64,000 bases of DNA from Microvirga ossetica (GCF_002741015.1 NZ_CP016616.1:1161501-1225500); one strand, 5' to 3'; shown: positions 1-10,604, counted from the stretch's first letter. Translations and numbers: made by a program. The notes: generated by a model from the letters alone, not told the origin.

Positions 1-273
1 CTTGCCGGCAGCAGCGGCTGCCAGCGTCATCGGCACGTGCAGGTGATTGGGCAACGGATTGTAGATCGCCTCGATCTCGGGATCGGCGAACAGGGCCTCA
101 TAGGAGCCGTAAGCCTTGGGAATGCCGAACTCCGCCGCCATGGCGCGGGCCGTCCCCTCGTCCCGCGAGGCGACGGCCACCACATCGCAGAGCGGACTTT
201 TCATCAGGCCCGGAACGACTTTCGTTCGACCGATCTTGGCCGTGCTCAGGATTCCCCAGCGGACGGGTTGCAT
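1..273 (-). CDS. Gfo/Idh/MocA-family oxidoreductase, N-terminal part (cut by window edge)
   Basis: The first 91 codons of an NAD(P)-dependent sugar or inositol dehydrogenase-like protein; the rest lies beyond base 1. The N-terminus begins MQPVRWGILSTAKIGRTKV, a Rossmann-fold start, and continues to the NPLPNHLHVP motif typical of the family's nucleotide-binding half. It lies 45 bp downstream of the LacI-type regulator gene on the same strand, so the two are probably co-transcribed. A second member of the family is encoded at 6613-7788 in the divergent operon. The substrate cannot be read from this fragment. Confidence 0.85.
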   Translation of the reverse strand, partial: MQPVRWGILSTAKIGRTKVVPGLMKSPLCDVVAVASRDEGTARAMAAEFGIPKAYGSYEALFADPEIEAIYNPLPNHLHVPMTLAAAAAGK

Positions 274-318
274 GGCGTTCTCCTCACATCGCGCTCATTG
301 CGGAGCACTTTTTCGATT

Positions 319-1389
319 TCAGAATACCGAGCGGCGCAGCGATTTGTAATCCTTGTGCAGAACCGGACCGGTCGTCTCGCGCTCGAGAAGGGTCAGCGGC
401 AACCGGATGCTCCAGTCCTCGGATTTCATGTCGCCCCGGATGAGCTTCATGAGGACATCCGCTCCCACGCGCCCAAGCTCGTGCAGGGGCTGGCGGAACG
501 TGGTGAGCGTCGGTTCGCTATAATCGGAAAGCTCGATCCCATCGAAGCCGATCACCGACACATCCTGCGGCACGCGCACGCGCTCGGCGCGCACGCGCTT
601 GATGAAGCCGATCGCGCTCTCGTCGCAGGCGGCGAAGATCCCGGTCGGACGATCCTCCATTCGCAGGAAGGATTCGGCGGCCGCGACACCGGTTGCGAAG
701 ACGAAGGGCCCTTCCCAGCGCACGAAATCGTGCTGACCGAACCCGGCCGCCGCGATCCCCTCCTTGAATCCCCGAAAGCGCTCGGCTTCGATGATCGAGC
801 TCGGCGTGCCCGAGATATAGCCGAACCTGCGATGACCGAGAGCGCCGAGATATTCCACGGCCCTGCGGGAGGCTTCGCGGTCCTGAACGACCACATTGGG
901 AATGCCGTCGTCCTGGATCGCAGCGCACATGGCCACGATCGGAAGCCCTGATTCGCGCATGTCGCGCGCCCCGTTCTCAGGGATGTAGCCGGTCAGCAGC
1001 AGAATGCCATCCACCTGCCGCGACAGGGCGAGATCGACATACCGGGCCTCGCGCTCGCGCCGGTTGTCCAGATTGCCGATGATGATGCCGTACCCGGACT
1101 TCGTCAGTTCGTCGTCGACGCCTCGGAGAATCTCGGCGAAGACCGGATTGGTGAGCCTGGGCGCCACCACCAGCACATTCATGGTGCGGCGGGTGCGCAG
1201 ATTCTGAGCCGTGCTGTTGGGGGTGTACCCGCTGCGGCGCACGGCCTCCATCACGACATCGTGGGTTTTCTTCCGGACCTTGTCGGGGTCCGAGAGGACG
1301 CGACTGACAGTTGCCGTCGATACGCCTGCAAGTCGAGCGACGTCGGCAATGCGTATGTCCTTGACCGCCCTCCAGCTTTTCCGACTCAT
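319..1389 (-). CDS. LacI/GalR-family transcriptional regulator
   Basis: A 356-residue sugar-responsive repressor. The N-terminal helix-turn-helix (about residues 12-35, IADVARLAGVSTATVSRVL) and hinge are followed by a periplasmic-binding-protein-like sensor domain. The frame is open 15 codons further upstream, but the start MSRKSWRAV at 1389 fits family length better. It is divergent from the ABC transporter operon at 1548-8472, and the 158-bp gap holds a perfect palindrome at 1503-1516 of the type LacI proteins bind. It probably represses the transporter operon until a sugar ligand appears; the ligand is unknown. Confidence 0.9.
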   Translation of the reverse strand: MSRKSWRAVKDIRIADVARLAGVSTATVSRVLSDPDKVRKKTHDVVMEAVRRSGYTPNSTAQNLRTRRTMNVLVVAPRLTNPVFAEILRGVDDELTKSGYGIIIGNLDNRREREARYVDLALSRQVDGILLLTGYIPENGARDMRESGLPIVAMCAAIQDDGIPNVVVQDREASRRAVEYLGALGHRRFGYISGTPSSIIEAERFRGFKEGIAAAGFGQHDFVRWEGPFVFATGVAAAESFLRMEDRPTGIFAACDESAIGFIKRVRAERVRVPQDVSVIGFDGIELSDYSEPTLTTFRQPLHELGRVGADVLMKLIRGDMKSEDWSIRLPLTLLERETTGPVLHKDYKSLRRSVF

Positions 1390-1502
1390 ACAGGTTACCT
1401 CTGGCCCCCGGCAAGATATGTTACCCTCTTTCAAGGGTCGACAACTTACCTCAACTTCCTTCTTGACTAATCAAAAAAGCAGCTCCAACCTATATCTCAA
1501 GA

Positions 1503-1516
1503 TGTAATCGATTACA
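1503..1516. promoter_or_regulatory. Operator-like perfect palindrome TGTAATCGATTACA
   Basis: A 14-bp perfect inverted repeat with a central CG, the usual symmetry of LacI/GalR operators, 31 bp before the binding-protein start codon and 113 bp before the regulator start. A second short palindrome, AAGCGCTT, follows about 12 bp downstream. That the 319-1389 product binds here is inferred from position and symmetry. Confidence 0.7.
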
Positions 1517-1547
1517 AAAGTCGATAAAGCGCTTCTGGGAGGAAGCT

Positions 1548-2786
1548 ATGAGCATGAAAACACGCGTTTCCGCGTATACTCTTTCTGTTGCCCTCGTCTG
1601 CAGTTCCGGAGCACTCGCGCAACAAAAGGCCGAGGTTCTCCATTGGTGGACCTCCGCCGGCGAATCGGCCTCCGTGAGGGTCTTCGCCGACCAGTTCACC
1701 AAGGCCGGCGGCACCTGGGTCGACAACGCCATCGCCGGCGGCGCCAATGCGCGCACCGCCGGCATCAACCGGATGGTTGGCGGCAATCCCCCGACCATGA
1801 TGCAGTTCAACACCGGCAAGCAGTTCGACGAGCTGGTCAGCAACGATCTCTTGCGCGACGTCGACGCGCAGGCGAAAGCCGGCAAGTGGCGCGAGATCAT
1901 GCCGAAGCCCATCGTCGATGCGACTGTGCGCAATGGCAAATTCTATGCGGTTCCGGTCAATATTCACGGCCAGAACTGGATGTTCTACAACACCAAGATC
2001 TTCGCCGATGCAGGCCTTCAGCCGCCGAAGACCTTCCCGGAACTGATCGAGACCGGCGAAAAGCTCAAGGCCAAAGGCGTCATCCCGATCGCCCTCGGCG
2101 GCCAGCCGACCTGGGAGCACAATCTGTTCCGGGCCGTGCTCGTCGGTACTGGCGGCGCCGACATGTTCCGTCAGTTCTACGGTGTCCGTAAGCCGGACGT
2201 GTTGAAGGACCCGAAGTTCAAGCAATCTGTCGAGCTCTTCGGCAAGATGCGCGGCCTCGTCGACCCCGGCAGCCCCGGGCGCAACTGGAACGACGCCACC
2301 GCCCTCGTGATCACCAACAAGGCGGCCATGCACTTCAATGGCGATTGGGCCAAGGGCGAGTTCACGGCGGCGGGCCAGACGCCCGGCAAGGAATACGGCT
2401 GCACCCTCGTGGGCGACAGCCCGAAGGAAGTGATCGGCGGCGACGTGTTCGTCTTCCCGACGACCAAGGACAAGGCAGCGCTTGCGACCCAGGACAAGCT
2501 GATCGAGGTTCTGCTTGATCCGAGCACGCAGCTTGCCTTCAACATGAAGAAGGGGTCGATCCCTGTGCGCATGGATGTGGATGTCTCCTCCATGGACGTC
2601 TGCGCCCAGAGATCCCGCGCCGTGCTGAAGGATCCGGCCAATCAGGTCGAATCGATGGAGATGCTCACCACACCGAACTTCCAGGGCGCGGTTCAGGATG
2701 CCGTCACCCAGTACTGGAATACCCCGACCATGACGGTCGATACCTTCATCGAGAAGGTGACGAACGCCATGCGGGACGCGACCTGA
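1548..2786 (+). CDS. ABC sugar transporter, extracellular solute-binding protein
   Basis: A 412-residue periplasmic receptor of the family 1 type used by maltose/trehalose-like importers. Residues 1-25 form a signal peptide ending SSGALA-QQ. The mature start AEVLHWWTSAGESASV is typical of oligosaccharide- and glycoside-binding members. A strong GGAGG precedes the ATG. It is first in a seven-gene operon with two permeases, an ATPase and three catabolic genes. A stable hairpin separates it from the permease gene, as is common where the receptor must be made in excess. Ligand not determinable. Confidence 0.92.
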   Translation: MSMKTRVSAYTLSVALVCSSGALAQQKAEVLHWWTSAGESASVRVFADQFTKAGGTWVDNAIAGGANARTAGINRMVGGNPPTMMQFNTGKQFDELVSNDLLRDVDAQAKAGKWREIMPKPIVDATVRNGKFYAVPVNIHGQNWMFYNTKIFADAGLQPPKTFPELIETGEKLKAKGVIPIALGGQPTWEHNLFRAVLVGTGGADMFRQFYGVRKPDVLKDPKFKQSVELFGKMRGLVDPGSPGRNWNDATALVITNKAAMHFNGDWAKGEFTAAGQTPGKEYGCTLVGDSPKEVIGGDVFVFPTTKDKAALATQDKLIEVLLDPSTQLAFNMKKGSIPVRMDVDVSSMDVCAQRSRAVLKDPANQVESMEMLTTPNFQGAVQDAVTQYWNTPTMTVDTFIEKVTNAMRDAT

Positions 2787-2795
2787 GGACTGCCT

Positions 2796-2823
2796 GCCTC
2801 GCCCCGTCGAAGCGGGGCGAGGC
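2796..2823 (+). terminator. Intercistronic hairpin between binding protein and permease
   Basis: Two 10-base arms, GCCTCGCCCC at 2796-2805 and GGGGCGAGGC at 2814-2823, pair perfectly around an 8-base loop. No T-run follows, so this is more likely an mRNA-stabilising or partially attenuating element that raises receptor output over membrane components than a full terminator. Confidence 0.7.
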
Positions 2824-2869
2824 ACCCAACCTTGCCGGGTTTTGAACAACTCTCAACGGAGCCTGTCTG

Positions 2870-3805
2870 GTGGAAACCATTTCGATCCGCGCTCCCAGTG
2901 TCAGCCCGGGCGCCACGAAGACCCGACGCCGCATGCGGACACGCCTGCCCGCGGCCATTGCCCTCCTGCCGACCGCGCTCATCGTTCTCGTGGTCTATAT
3001 CGGCTGCATGCTCTGGACCGTGCGGCTCTCGTTTACGAGCTCGACCCTCCTGCCCAAGCTCGACTGGTTCGGTGTGACGCAATACACCCGCCTCTTCGCC
3101 AATGACCGCTTCGTGACGTCGGCCGAGAACATTTTCATTTTCGGCGTCCTCTTCATCTCCGGCTGCCTCATCATCGGCTTCCTGCTCGCCGTCTTCATCG
3201 ACCAGAACGTGCGTGGTGAAGGTATTTTCCGCACCATCTTTCTCTACCCGTTCTCGATGTCGTTCGTCGTCACCGGCGTGGCGTGGCAATGGTTCCTCAA
3301 TCCCGGCCTCGGCCTGCAGAAGCTCGTGCGCGACATGGGTTTCGAGACCTTCACCTTCGACTGGATCGTGAACCAGAGGATGGCGATCTACACCATTGTC
3401 ATCGCGGGCCTCTGGCACGGCTCCGGCCTCACCATGGCCATCCTGCTCGCCGGCCTGCGCGGCGTGGACAAGGATCTCTGGAAGGCGGCCAAGATCGACG
3501 GCATCCCGACCTGGCGCGTCTATACCTCCGTCGTTCTCCCTCTGCTCCGGCCGATGGTGGTCACGGCAGTCGTGCTGCTCGCGACTGGCGTTGTGAAGCT
3601 CTACGACCTCGTGGTCGCCATGACCCTCGGCGGTCCGGGCATCGCCACCGAAGTGCCGGCAAAGTTCGTCATGGACCACCTGTTCGAGCGCAACAACATC
3701 GGCCTCGGAACGGCCGCCGCGACAATCATGCTGATCACGGTCGTAATCGTGCTGGCACCCTGGGTCTATGTTCGCTACGTCCGTCCGCAAGGGAGTCATG
3801 CATGA
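2870..3805 (+). CDS. ABC sugar transporter permease (MalF-like)
   Basis: A 311-residue inner-membrane protein with about six membrane segments after a basic cytoplasmic N-terminus. The MetI-type coupling (EAA) loop appears as WKAAKIDGIPTWRVYTSVVLP near residues 204-224 and contacts the ATPase. It starts with GTG after a weak CGGA. Its TGA overlaps the next gene's ATG in ATGA, so the two permeases are translationally coupled. Confidence 0.92.
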   Translation: METISIRAPSVSPGATKTRRRMRTRLPAAIALLPTALIVLVVYIGCMLWTVRLSFTSSTLLPKLDWFGVTQYTRLFANDRFVTSAENIFIFGVLFISGCLIIGFLLAVFIDQNVRGEGIFRTIFLYPFSMSFVVTGVAWQWFLNPGLGLQKLVRDMGFETFTFDWIVNQRMAIYTIVIAGLWHGSGLTMAILLAGLRGVDKDLWKAAKIDGIPTWRVYTSVVLPLLRPMVVTAVVLLATGVVKLYDLVVAMTLGGPGIATEVPAKFVMDHLFERNNIGLGTAAATIMLITVVIVLAPWVYVRYVRPQGSHA

Positions 3806-4686
3806 GCGCCGCCGAGCCGCAGGGCCGCCGCCCCCGCCGCCTCACCATCGGTCGCATCGGCGTCTATGCCTTCCTGGCGACGTCGGCCCTGTTCTTCCTG
3901 CTGCCGCTTTGGATCATGATCGTGACCTCGCTCAAGCCTATGGAGGAGATTCGGCTCGGCAACATCCTCGCCCTTCCGGCCGCCATGACCTTCGATGCCT
4001 GGATCAAAGCTTGGTCTTCGGCCTGCACCGGGCTCGAGTGCAACGGCATCAGCGTCGGCTTCTGGAATTCGGTGCGGATCCTCATCCCATCGGTGATCCT
4101 CTCGATCATTGCAGGCGCCGTCAACGGCTACGCCCTGTCGTTCTGGCGCGTCAAAGGCGCCAATGTCATGTTCGGGATCCTGCTGCTCGGCGCCTTCATC
4201 CCCTACCAGGTCTTTCTCTATCCCCTGGTGCGCATCTTCTCGATGACCGGGGTTTACAACTCGCTGCTCTGCATCGTGCTCGTGCATGTTATCTTCGGCC
4301 TGCCCACCATGACGCTCCTGTTCCGCAACTATTATGCGGGCCTGCCGCTCGAGCTGTTCAAGGCGGCGCGCATCGATGGCGGCGGGTTCTGGTCGATCTT
4401 CTTCCGCGTCATCCTGCCCATGTCGACGCCCATCATCGTGGTCGCGGCGATCCTGCAGGTCACCGGCATCTGGAACGATTTCATCTTCGGGCTGACATTC
4501 GCCGGCCGCCAGAACCTGCCCATGACCGTGCAGCTCAACAACATCGTGAACTCGACGCAGGGCGAGCGCGCCTACAATGTCGACATGGCAGCCACCATGC
4601 TCGCAGCGCTCGTTCCGCTCGTCGTCTATTTCGTGTCCGGCCGCTGGTTCGTCCGCGGCATCGCCGCCGGCGCTGTGAAGGGATAA
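3802..4686 (+). CDS. ABC sugar transporter permease (MalG-like)
   Basis: A 294-residue partner permease. The start is the ATG that overlaps the stop codon of the preceding permease; the frame is open much further upstream, but that part is the shadow of the first permease. It has several membrane segments and an EAA loop, FKAARIDGGGFWSIFFRVILP, near residues 186-206. The ATPase gene follows after 3 bp. Together the two permeases form the heterodimeric translocation pore. Confidence 0.92.
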   Translation: MSAAEPQGRRPRRLTIGRIGVYAFLATSALFFLLPLWIMIVTSLKPMEEIRLGNILALPAAMTFDAWIKAWSSACTGLECNGISVGFWNSVRILIPSVILSIIAGAVNGYALSFWRVKGANVMFGILLLGAFIPYQVFLYPLVRIFSMTGVYNSLLCIVLVHVIFGLPTMTLLFRNYYAGLPLELFKAARIDGGGFWSIFFRVILPMSTPIIVVAAILQVTGIWNDFIFGLTFAGRQNLPMTVQLNNIVNSTQGERAYNVDMAATMLAALVPLVVYFVSGRWFVRGIAAGAVKG

Positions 4687-4689
4687 GGC

Positions 4690-5769
4690 ATGTCGACTGT
4701 TTCCGTTCGTGATGTACGTGTCGCATTCGAGGCCGTTCAGGTTTTCGACGGCCTCTCCCTCGACATCGACGAAGGTGAGTTCATCGTCCTGCTCGGACCT
4801 TCCGGCTGTGGCAAGTCGACCCTGCTCAATGCGATCGCCGGCCTGCTCGATGTCGCCGAGGGGCAGATCTGGATCAACGGAAAGAACGTCACCTGGGAGG
4901 AGCCCAAGGATCGCGGCATCGCCATGGTGTTCCAGTCCTATGCGCTCTATCCCCGCATGAGCGTGCGCGAAAACATGTCCTTCGGCCTGAAGATGGCGAA
5001 GACGCCGAAGCCCGAGATTGAGAAGCGCGTGTCCAGGGCGGCCGAGCTGCTGCAGATCGTGCCCCTGCTCGACCGGCGCCCGGACCAGCTTTCCGGCGGT
5101 CAGCGCCAGCGTGTCGCCATCGGCCGCGCGCTGGTGCGGGATGCCGCCGTGTTCCTGTTCGACGAGCCGCTCTCCAACCTTGATGCGAAATTGCGCAACG
5201 AGCTGCGCGTCGAGATCAAGCGGCTGCATGCCAGGCTCGGCAAGACCACGATGGTCTATGTCACGCACGACCAGATCGAGGCCATGACGCTCGCCGACCG
5301 CATCGTGGTCATGAGGGAGCAGAAGATCCAGCAGATCGGCACGCCGGACGAGATCTATCACCGCCCCGCCAATCTGTTCGTCGCTGGCTTCGTCGGATCG
5401 CCGCAGATGAACTTCATCAAGGGCAGGATCGAGAACACCGGCGAGGGCCTGAGCTTCCTGGCCGGCGACCGCCGCCTCTCCCTGTCGCACTATCCGTTCG
5501 CCACGACTCCCGTCCCGGGCCAGGAGGTCGTGCTCGGCATCCGTCCGGAACATCTGGAAATTTCGAGCGTGGGCACCTGGCCGGGCTTCACGGTCGACAT
5601 CGTCGAACCCATGGGAGCCGACACCGTGATCTGGTGCAGCGACGCTCTCGGCTCGCTTCAGGTGCGCACCACCGGCAGCCGCAAAGCGGCTCGGGGCGAG
5701 AGCCTGACGCTCCACGTCGAGCCGACTGCGATCTCGCTCTTTTCGGCCGATACCGGCGATCGCCTCTGA
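4690..5769 (+). CDS. ABC sugar transporter ATP-binding protein (UgpC/MsmX type)
   Basis: A 359-residue ATPase energising the importer. Walker A GPSGCGKST (about 37-45), the Q-loop FQSYALYPRMSV, the signature LSGGQRQRVAIGRAL (about 134-148), Walker B FLFDEPLSNLD and the H-loop YVTHDQIEAMTLADR are all present. The C-terminal 120 residues form the TOBE/MalK-type regulatory extension. It follows the permease by 3 bp. All catalytic motifs are intact. Confidence 0.95.
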   Translation: MSTVSVRDVRVAFEAVQVFDGLSLDIDEGEFIVLLGPSGCGKSTLLNAIAGLLDVAEGQIWINGKNVTWEEPKDRGIAMVFQSYALYPRMSVRENMSFGLKMAKTPKPEIEKRVSRAAELLQIVPLLDRRPDQLSGGQRQRVAIGRALVRDAAVFLFDEPLSNLDAKLRNELRVEIKRLHARLGKTTMVYVTHDQIEAMTLADRIVVMREQKIQQIGTPDEIYHRPANLFVAGFVGSPQMNFIKGRIENTGEGLSFLAGDRRLSLSHYPFATTPVPGQEVVLGIRPEHLEISSVGTWPGFTVDIVEPMGADTVIWCSDALGSLQVRTTGSRKAARGESLTLHVEPTAISLFSADTGDRL

Positions 5770-5839
5770 ATCCACCGACATCGCGACCGGGCCGTCGAGT
5801 TTACCCCTCGCGCCTGCCTTCTCGAACCTTGAGGACCCT

Positions 5840-6607
5840 ATGAGCGTCACGGACATTCTCTCGATTCAACTCTACACATTGCGATCCCTGGAGGATCTCG
5901 ACCTCATTCTGGATACGGTCGCCGGTGCCGGCTACCGCAACGTGGAGACGGTCGGCTCACATCTCGACAAGGCCGCGGAGGTCCGCTCCAAGCTTGATGC
6001 GCGCGGCCTCAAAGCCTCCTCCAGCCATGTCAGCATGGCGGCTCTGCGCGAGAAGCCCGATGCCGTCGTCGACGCGTGCAGGACGCTCGGCCTCACGCAT
6101 CTCTACATGCCGGCCGTTCCGCCCGAAGAGCGCGACATGGCCGCGGATGGCTGGCGCTCGCTCGGCCGCGAACTTGGCCAGATCGCGGAGCGCTTTCAAT
6201 CGCAGGGCATCCGCCTCGGCTATCACAATCATCACTGGGAGTTGAAGCCGAAGGACGGTGCTAAGACCGCGCTCGAATTGATCTTCGAGGCCGCGGGATC
6301 GAGCCCCCTCGCCTGGCAGGTCGACGTGGCCTGGCTCGTGCGCGGCGATGCCGATCCCAAGGCATGGATCGACCGCTACCGCAGCAGGGTGACCGCCGCC
6401 CATGTGAAGGACATCGCGCCCGCAGGCCAGAACGAGGATCAGGACGGCTGGGCCGATGTCGGCTCCGGCACCTTGAACTGGCGCGAGCTGTGGCGGACCT
6501 GCCGCGATGCCGGCGCCGAATGGATGGTGGTCGAGCACGACAAGCCGGCAGACCCCGCGCAGACGGCCCGCAACAGCTTCGCCTTCCTGCGCAATATCGA
6601 GGATTGA
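5840..6607 (+). CDS. Sugar phosphate isomerase/epimerase (xylose isomerase-like TIM barrel)
   Basis: A 255-residue protein of the AP endonuclease 2/IolE-like superfamily. Likely metal and substrate residues lie in YHNHHWEL (about 132-139), QVDVAWLVRGD and the AHVKD motif near residue 190. Members handle inositol, keto-sugar or glycoside intermediates. Its place between an importer and a Gfo/Idh oxidoreductase with a ThuA-like gene suggests it acts on an oxidised sugar. The 70-bp gap before it holds no obvious terminator, so it should be part of the operon. Confidence 0.88.
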   Translation: MSVTDILSIQLYTLRSLEDLDLILDTVAGAGYRNVETVGSHLDKAAEVRSKLDARGLKASSSHVSMAALREKPDAVVDACRTLGLTHLYMPAVPPEERDMAADGWRSLGRELGQIAERFQSQGIRLGYHNHHWELKPKDGAKTALELIFEAAGSSPLAWQVDVAWLVRGDADPKAWIDRYRSRVTAAHVKDIAPAGQNEDQDGWADVGSGTLNWRELWRTCRDAGAEWMVVEHDKPADPAQTARNSFAFLRNIED

Positions 6608-6612
6608 CGATC

Positions 6613-7788
<1,176 letters not shown>

Positions 7789-7827
7789 GCCCCGGCGAAC
7801 TCACTTCGTAGAAAGAAAGAACGAACG

Positions 7828-8472
<645 letters not shown>

Positions 8473-8547
8473 GCGGACAGCAACGCGTCGAAGCCGGGAG
8501 CGAAAGCTGCCCCGCTAAAGCATTGAAAAGAAACGATTTCAGGAGGA

Positions 8548-8622
<75 letters not shown>

Positions 8623-8768
8623 ACAGTGTGGGCCTACATAATCGGCGTGAAAGCGGCTGGCAACACCGTTTTGCGGGAGATCCAATATCTGTAAGTGGGC
8701 CCAAATCTCCCCTTGCGGCGCTCCCCCCTCGCCGCTATAAGACCGGCCTCCCGAGAATTTTTCGGTGT

Positions 8769-8845
8769 CGGAGTGTAGCGCAGTCTGGTAGCGCACCACG
8801 TTCGGGACGTGGGGGTCGCAGGTTCAAATCCTGCCACTCCGACCA
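8769..8845 (+). tRNA. tRNA-Pro (anticodon CGG), island insertion site
   Basis: The acceptor arms CGGAGTG (8769-8775) and CACTCCG (8835-8841) pair; the anticodon stem CCACG/CGTGG encloses TTCGGGA, giving anticodon CGG; CCA is encoded at 8843-8845. Bases 8803-8852, from the anticodon to just past the gene, are repeated at 16911-16960, so this gene appears to be the attachment site of a genomic island, which lies on its 3' side. Confidence 0.97.
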
Positions 8846-8852
8846 TTCTTCT
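8803..8852 (+). repeat. Left attachment-like repeat in tRNA-Pro
   Basis: A 50-bp direct repeat shared with 16911-16960 with two mismatches. It covers the anticodon loop, anticodon 3' stem, variable and T arms, acceptor 3' strand, CCA and seven bases beyond. Similarity ends sharply on both sides, as expected for att sites of tRNA-targeting integrases. Confidence 0.85.
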
Positions 8853-9106
8853 CCCTGAAAAATCAGCGACTTAAGAAGCCAATCCCCTTGCGGGCTTCAA
8901 GGCCGTGGACCGTTTCATGGACCGGCTCAACCCGCGATAAATAGCTGGCAGCAGGCCCGATCTGGCTCAATTCGACGACTTAAACGGCGTTGCCTTTGCA
9001 TGGTCCAAGTGGCTGAAGCTGTGGGTCCGCGATTGTATTACGGTAGCCAATCGCATCTTCGATAGGCTGAGCTGAGCCTTTTTGAACCTGACCTCAACAG
9101 CAAAAA

Positions 9107-9134
9107 AACCCGCCAGCCCTGAGGCCAGCGGGAC
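9107..9134 (-). terminator. Rho-independent terminator with no obvious upstream gene
   Basis: On the minus strand, CCCGCTGGCC and GGCTGGCGGG form a 10-bp stem (two G-T pairs) with loop TCAG, followed by seven T. No convincing minus-strand gene lies just upstream (9140-9560), so it may end a small RNA or be left over from a lost gene. Confidence 0.7.
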
Positions 9135-9294
9135 GTTTGAAATGCCTTGGCGCTACTAAGTTACGCGACGTCGGAATGGCGCCACTTTTGCTCGTGAACT
9201 TTGACAGGAAGATGACGAGACGCACCACGTGTTGAGAGAGCGACAGTCTCGTCTTTGAATTGACCCATCGCATCAGGTGTCCATACTGGCTGTC

Positions 9295-9561
9295 ATGAAG
9301 CACCTGATCGGATACCTCCGAACTCTGCTGTCTCGTCGTCGAATGCCCCGGCCTGAGGCTGATCTCACCTCCGTCGAGTACGAAGCGATCTGCCTGATCA
9401 CGTATGAAGGAAGGGCGGCCTATGCCCGAGCCCGGGAGCAGGCGTTTTACTGTCGCGCAAGAGGCAGTGAGCAGGGCTTCCGGTTCTGGTCAGCGGTCGC
9501 GACCGAAGTTGACCGGCGAGCAGGCGCCAGAGCGAAAAGCGCCAATCAGCAGTCGCGATGA
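9295..9561 (+). CDS. Hypothetical protein (88 aa)
   Basis: A small basic protein starting MKHLIGYLRTLLSRRRMP, with no domain I recognise. An upstream in-frame GTG at 9277 is possible, but the ATG gives a more natural N-terminus. It has ordinary composition with an Arg/Ala-rich helical middle. It sits alone near the left end of the island, on the plus strand. Confidence 0.5.
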   Translation: MKHLIGYLRTLLSRRRMPRPEADLTSVEYEAICLITYEGRAAYARAREQAFYCRARGSEQGFRFWSAVATEVDRRAGARAKSANQQSR

Positions 9562-9674
9562 GCCTGAGCGGCGACGTTAGGATGTCCGTGTCTCCCTCCG
9601 CTCTCTCGGACAGGGAGGAAGTCGAATGCGCCTCCAGGCCTTACCAAGCCGCAATGGTGTAAGACGAGGATGAG

Positions 9675-9848
9675 ATGACCCCAGAACTGACGAGAATTAG
9701 GCATGACTGGCGCCAGTTGCCATTTATCGTCGTTGCAGGGTTGATAATTGGCTTGCTGATCGGCGAAGCGGCTGCGCTCTACGCGGCCAGCAGCTTCGCA
9801 CAATCTGGGAACGTGAAACTCCACAAGGCGGCCAAGAGGGCTGGATAA
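9675..9848 (+). CDS. Small single-span membrane protein (57 aa)
   Basis: Starts MTPELTRIRHDWRQLPF and continues into one hydrophobic segment, about residues 17-41 (FIVVAGLIIGLLIGEAAALY), then a short basic tail ending KAAKRAG. A GAGGA lies just before the ATG. Function unknown. It is convergent with the lipoprotein gene at 9863-10288, whose stop lies 15 bp away. Confidence 0.5.
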   Translation: MTPELTRIRHDWRQLPFIVVAGLIIGLLIGEAAALYAASSFAQSGNVKLHKAAKRAG

Positions 9849-9862
9849 GAGAAAGCGCCAGC

Positions 9863-10288
9863 TTAGCCCTTGGCTTTAACCGCGACTGCCGGCGCCGTTG
9901 GGCAGGATACGACGAACTCGGAGTGCAACCGGGTGATCTCGATGCCACTGACGAGAGTGCAGCCCTTCATTGCCGGCGTCTGTGCGATGTACTCCAACGC
10001 TGCTTCTTCGTGCCTCACGCCAGTGACCGGCGAAACCGATGGCTCGCCTCTCCACGACTGGCAAAATGTTTGGCGCATCTCGGAGACTGCATACGCTGCG
10101 ACGAGCAGTCTCCCATTGACCGGCTGCCGATAGACCTGGAACCCACCGCCACAGGTGGTCGTCACATTTCGAGAACCGACGCCCACGTAGTCGGACAGGG
10201 ATCCACCCTTCGGGGCCGAGGCGCACCCAGCCAGAGAAAGCAGCAGGCCTGAGGCGGCGATTACGAGAAATGGCCGGGAGAGCATCAA
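9863..10288 (-). CDS. Putative lipoprotein (141 aa)
   Basis: The N-terminus MMLSRPFLVIAASGLLLSLAGC is a lipoprotein signal with lipobox LAGC, so the mature protein should be lipid-anchored at Cys22. The remainder has three further cysteines, in TTCGGGF, RQTFCQSW and KGCTL (with one more near the end), which could form disulphides in the periplasm. No domain recognised. An island gene with no functional neighbour. Confidence 0.75.
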   Translation of the reverse strand: MMLSRPFLVIAASGLLLSLAGCASAPKGGSLSDYVGVGSRNVTTTCGGGFQVYRQPVNGRLLVAAYAVSEMRQTFCQSWRGEPSVSPVTGVRHEEAALEYIAQTPAMKGCTLVSGIEITRLHSEFVVSCPTAPAVAVKAKG

Positions 10289-10328
10289 GCACCCATTTTC
10301 GGAAACAAGGCCGCCCTTCTAACGGGGA

Positions 10329-10604
10329 ATGGTGACTTTGTCGTTTACGGCGGGCCAGCGACACCGCCGCTCTCCGAGTTCACCGGCCAGCCCCGTCAGC
10401 ACCTGGTCTGAGGAATGGAAGGAGGAGTGCGAAGCCCGAGCCATCCTGGCCATGTCCAAGGAACAGCGGGACGCCTTCTTCAACGGCCGGAAGGATCCCG
10501 ACGGCAGGTCGATCGACCGCGGCGTGATCGGGGTCCGGGGCGTGAAGGCCGCCGAGGAGATCCCGGCCACTATGGAAAGGTTGCTGGCAGCAAGGGGCCG
10601 ATAA
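10329..10604 (+). pseudogene. Small DUF7696-like protein, probably frameshifted
   Basis: The conserved part reads TWSEEWKEECEARAILAM, then SKEQRDAFFNGRKDPDGR and a C-terminal helix, in the style of small proteins common in Methylobacteriaceae. The N-terminal part typical of the family (SEFTGQPRQH) is present but in another frame, ending at a TGA inside the TGGTCTGAGG stretch. The relic at 46575-46725 shows the same frame break at the same place. The 91-codon frame from 10329 is open, so a product with an altered N-terminus is possible. Family name assigned from memory. Confidence 0.4.

Noticed and set aside
3796..5856. 686-codon minus-strand frame
   Set aside because: Antisense of the permease and ATPase genes, with His/Asp/Gly-rich nonsense composition usual for high-GC shadows.
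8853..8945. Integrase C-terminal remnant next to tRNA-Pro
   Set aside because: AGFKAVDRFMDRLNPR then stop is too short and lacks the catalytic R-H-x-x-R or Tyr, so it cannot be called.
9094..9303. 69-codon minus-strand frame ending at the left of the island
   Set aside because: It would run through the terminator hairpin at 9107-9134 and has no ribosome site or recognisable protein character.
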